Assembly (NCBI RefSeq): GCF_040409955.1
Contig: NZ_CP123388.1
Coordinates: 191,258 to 255,257 of the forward strand
Reading direction: 5' to 3'
DNA from: Salipiger sp. H15
Lineage (GTDB): Bacteria > Pseudomonadota > Alphaproteobacteria > Rhodobacterales > Rhodobacteraceae
DNA: 64,000 bases
The notes below the pieces were generated by a model that worked only from the letters and a program-made list of their open reading frames with translations, was not told the DNA's origin and made no database searches. Shown here piece by piece: positions 61,933 to 64,000 of this stretch. Position 1 is the first letter of the stretch. Each line of letters opens with the position of its first letter. Position numbers and translations under genes: made by a program.

Positions 61933-63504
61933 ATGACCTCCCCGACCTCTCCCGACGTTGCCGTCATCGGCAGCGGCATCAACGCGCTGACCGCGGCAGC
62001 CATGCTCGCCAAGTCCGGCAAGCGCGTCGCCGTGTTCGAGCGCGAGGCGGTCGCGGGCGGGTGCATGCGCTCCGAGGAACTGGCCGAGGGGGTCACCTAC
62101 GACCCCCTCGCCACCACCTTCGTGCTCTGGGTGACCGGCGGGGCGCATGGCGCGCTCGGCGCGGATCTCGCCCGGCATGGCGTCGAGTTCTGCGCCACCG
62201 ACACGCCGACCGGCGTGCTGCTGCCGGACGGGCGCGCGCTGACCTACACCACCGACCGCGCCGCCAACGTCGCCGCCTTTGACGCCGCGCATGACGGCGA
62301 CGGCGCGCAGCTGGCCCGCGACCTCGACGCTTTCGGGGCCGATGCCGGGCTGCTCTTCGGCCTGATGGGCGGAAATCCCTGGTCGAGACAGACCGCCAAG
62401 CTGCTCGCCAGGGAGGCATGGGCGCGCAAGCCGCGCGGGCTTGCGACGGTGATGGGCGGTGCGCTGCAGCCGATGCGCTCCTGGCTCGAGAGCGCCTTCG
62501 AGAGCGACCTGTCGCGCGCGCTCTGGGCCCCGTGGTGCCTGCACGCCGGGCTCGGGCCAGAGGCCGCCTTCTCCGGCCAGATGGGCAAGGTGATCGGGTT
62601 CGCGCTCGAGGCCGCCTCGGCCCCGGTGGTCAAGGGCGGCGCCGCGAACATGGTGCGCGGCCTCGTCGCCATCATCGAGGAGCACGGCGGCACGGTCCGC
62701 ACCTCGGCCGAGGTTGCCGAGATCACCCACGACAAAGGCCGCGCCACCGGCCTGCGCCTTGCCAGCGGCGAGACGATCGCCGCGAAAACCGTGCTCGCCT
62801 CGGTCACGCCGCAGCAGCTTTACGGCAAGCTCGCAGCCACGCCCGCGCGGCGCGATGACCTGCGCAAGTACCGGCACGGCAAGGGCAATTTCCAGCTGCA
62901 CTACCTCCTGAACGGGCCGGTGAAATGGAAGGCCGCCGGGCTCGAGAAGGTGCAGCTGCTGCACCTGACCCCGGGGCTCGACGGCGTCTCCAAGGCCGGC
63001 AATGAGGCCGAGCGCGGCATGCTGCCCGAGGTGCCGACGATCTGCGTCGGTCAGCCCTGCGCCGCCGACCCGAGCCGCGCGCCTGAGGGGCAGAGCGTGC
63101 TCTGGCTGCAGATGCCCGAGGCGCCGCGTCACGTGAAGGGCGACGCCGCCGGAAAGATCGAGGTGCCCGCCGACGGCCGCTGGACCGAGGCGCTGCGCGA
63201 AGCCTATGCCGACCGCATCGAGGCGATCCTCGCGCATCACATCGACGGCTTTGCCGAAAGCGTGGTGACCCGCCGCGCGATCTCGCCCGCCGATCTCGAG
63301 GGATATAACATGAACCTCGTCGGCGGGGATCCCTATGGCGGCGCCTGCACGCTCGACCAGTTCTTCCTCTGGCGCCCCTTCGGGGACACCCGGCGCCACG
63401 CCAGCGATCTCGAGGGGCTCTACCACATCGGCGCCTCGACCCATCCCGGGCCGGGCCTGTCGGGCGGGTCGGGCTTTCTCGTCGCGCGGGAGCTCGGCGC
63501 ATGA
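61933..63504 (+). CDS. Phytoene desaturase-like NAD(P)/FAD-dependent oxidoreductase
   Basis: A 523-residue flavoprotein of the crtI/amine-oxidase-like fold: FAD motif VIGSGINALTAAAMLAKSG (near 9-27) and the C-terminal FAD segment GLYHIGASTHPGPGLSGGSG. AAGGAG lies 9 bases before ATG 61933; a GTG two codons earlier is too close to it. Members of this subgroup occur in catabolic clusters without a defined reaction. Here it sits between an isatin-hydrolase-like gene and a MarR gene, so oxidation of an indole- or aminobenzoate-derived compound is possible but unproven. Confidence 0.8.
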   Translation: MTSPTSPDVAVIGSGINALTAAAMLAKSGKRVAVFEREAVAGGCMRSEELAEGVTYDPLATTFVLWVTGGAHGALGADLARHGVEFCATDTPTGVLLPDGRALTYTTDRAANVAAFDAAHDGDGAQLARDLDAFGADAGLLFGLMGGNPWSRQTAKLLAREAWARKPRGLATVMGGALQPMRSWLESAFESDLSRALWAPWCLHAGLGPEAAFSGQMGKVIGFALEAASAPVVKGGAANMVRGLVAIIEEHGGTVRTSAEVAEITHDKGRATGLRLASGETIAAKTVLASVTPQQLYGKLAATPARRDDLRKYRHGKGNFQLHYLLNGPVKWKAAGLEKVQLLHLTPGLDGVSKAGNEAERGMLPEVPTICVGQPCAADPSRAPEGQSVLWLQMPEAPRHVKGDAAGKIEVPADGRWTEALREAYADRIEAILAHHIDGFAESVVTRRAISPADLEGYNMNLVGGDPYGGACTLDQFFLWRPFGDTRRHASDLEGLYHIGASTHPGPGLSGGSGFLVARELGA

Positions 63505-63947
63505 CCACGGGACCCAGGGATCTCGAGCAGTTCACCCCCTACCTGATGAACCGCATCATCGCCCGCTACAACAAGAGCGTCGAGACCGCGCTCAAGGAAG
63601 TCGGCGTCTCGGTCGCGCAGATGCGGGCGCTGGCGGTGCTGGCCGAAAGCGGGCCCTACACGATCAACGAGCTTTCGGTGCTCACGGTCATCAAGCAGCC
63701 GACGCTCTCGCGCACGCTCGACGCGATGGAGAGCGCGGGCCTCGTCCGGCGCGAGGCGCAGGACGGTGACAGCCGTTTCCGCAAGATAAGTCTCACCGAC
63801 GAGGGCCGCGCCGCCTACGAGACCGCCTGGCCGGCGATGCTGTCGATGCGCGACCGCATGCTGCAGGTCCTAGACGAGGACGAGCGCGCGAGCCTCAACG
63901 AAATGCTGCAGCGCGTGCTGCGCAACATCCGACACCACGATTTCTGA
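63501..63947 (+). CDS. MarR-family transcriptional regulator
   Basis: A 148-residue MarR protein with a winged helix (about 40-105; TINELSVLTVIKQPTLSRTL and the wing DSRFRKISLTDEGRAAY). Its ATG overlaps the flavoprotein stop by 4 bases, so it is made with the cyclase operon and may be its feedback regulator. Different enough from the MarR at 58125 to be a separate regulator. Confidence 0.87.
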   Translation: MTTGPRDLEQFTPYLMNRIIARYNKSVETALKEVGVSVAQMRALAVLAESGPYTINELSVLTVIKQPTLSRTLDAMESAGLVRREAQDGDSRFRKISLTDEGRAAYETAWPAMLSMRDRMLQVLDEDERASLNEMLQRVLRNIRHHDF

Positions 63948-63987
63948 CACGAGAAGTCCGGCCGGGCCCAGCCCGCGACCGGCACCC

Positions 63988-63993
63988 AAGGAG
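63988..63993 (+). promoter_or_regulatory. Ribosome binding site of a gene starting beyond the window
   Basis: AAGGAG 7 bases before the window edge and 40 bases after the marR stop indicates that another gene follows in the same direction. The missing anthranilate-CoA ligase or another pathway gene may lie there. Confidence 0.45.
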
Positions 63994-64000
63994 ACCACCC

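Overview
The window is very GC-rich, almost fully coding, and arranged in tight operons with many 4-base ATGA/GTGA overlaps. Protein types (three-subunit sugar dehydrogenase, TctCBA, hmuSTUV, many Tat-exported ABC binding proteins, CoA-dependent aromatic degradation) fit an alphaproteobacterium of the Rhodobacterales (Roseobacter/Salipiger-like). That placement is inference. It reads as a catabolic and accessory region: I see no rRNA, tRNA, CRISPR, phage or insertion sequence.

Layout. 0-5 kb: the end of an unidentified gene, a membrane-bound FAD sugar/polyol dehydrogenase (triheme cytochrome c, GMC flavoprotein with an Fe-S cysteine motif, small Tat subunit) and a divergent LysR regulator. 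4.8-11 kb: a TctCBA tricarboxylate-type transporter behind a GntR/UTRA regulator, divergent from a gamma-glutamyltransferase fused to a GAF domain. 11-19.3 kb: a seven-gene MoxR/DUF58/VWA/TPR/BatD-like operon divergent from a NarL-type two-component system. 19.4-25.6 kb: a TonB-dependent heme receptor divergent from hmuSTUV. 25.7-34 kb: an Asp/Glu-racemase-like protein lacking the family cysteines, an amidase, a PuuE-like deacetylase, a polyamine/opine-type ABC importer and an amidohydrolase. 34-41 kb: a GntR/FCD regulator, a NitT/TauT-type ABC importer and two COG0402-type deaminases/amidohydrolases. 41-42 kb: an Xre-RES toxin-antitoxin pair. 42-49.3 kb: a sugar ABC importer with a GH105 hydrolase and a LysR regulator. 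This cluster carries a badly damaged segment in which an ABC ATPase and the N-terminus of a Gfo/Idh/MocA oxidoreductase are lost. 49.3-64 kb: an aromatic/N-heterocycle module.

The last 15 kb is the most coherent system. An AraC regulator stands divergent from an SDR and a StyA/StyB-like two-component flavin monooxygenase (the indole-oxygenase type). It is followed by a two-domain 2-aminobenzoyl-CoA (or salicyloyl-CoA) monooxygenase/reductase, three hotdog thioesterases, a RidA-like protein, two SDRs, a FAH-family protein, a cupin, an isatin-hydrolase-like cyclase, a phytoene-desaturase-like flavoprotein and two MarR regulators. I read it as a route from indole or a related compound through isatin and anthranilate to anthraniloyl-CoA. 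The CoA ligase is not in the window. Near-identical AT-rich boxes lie upstream of the monooxygenase/reductase, the cupin operon and, less perfectly, the thioesterase and the cyclase, suggesting one shared regulator.

Several regulatory links are visible as repeated sequence boxes: TGGCATCCCA at four sites joining the two amidohydrolase/ABC clusters, paired boxes between the GntR/UTRA gene and the gamma-glutamyltransferase, a 20-bp-spaced direct repeat for the AraC protein, and a palindrome plus repeat between the MoxR operon and its two-component system.
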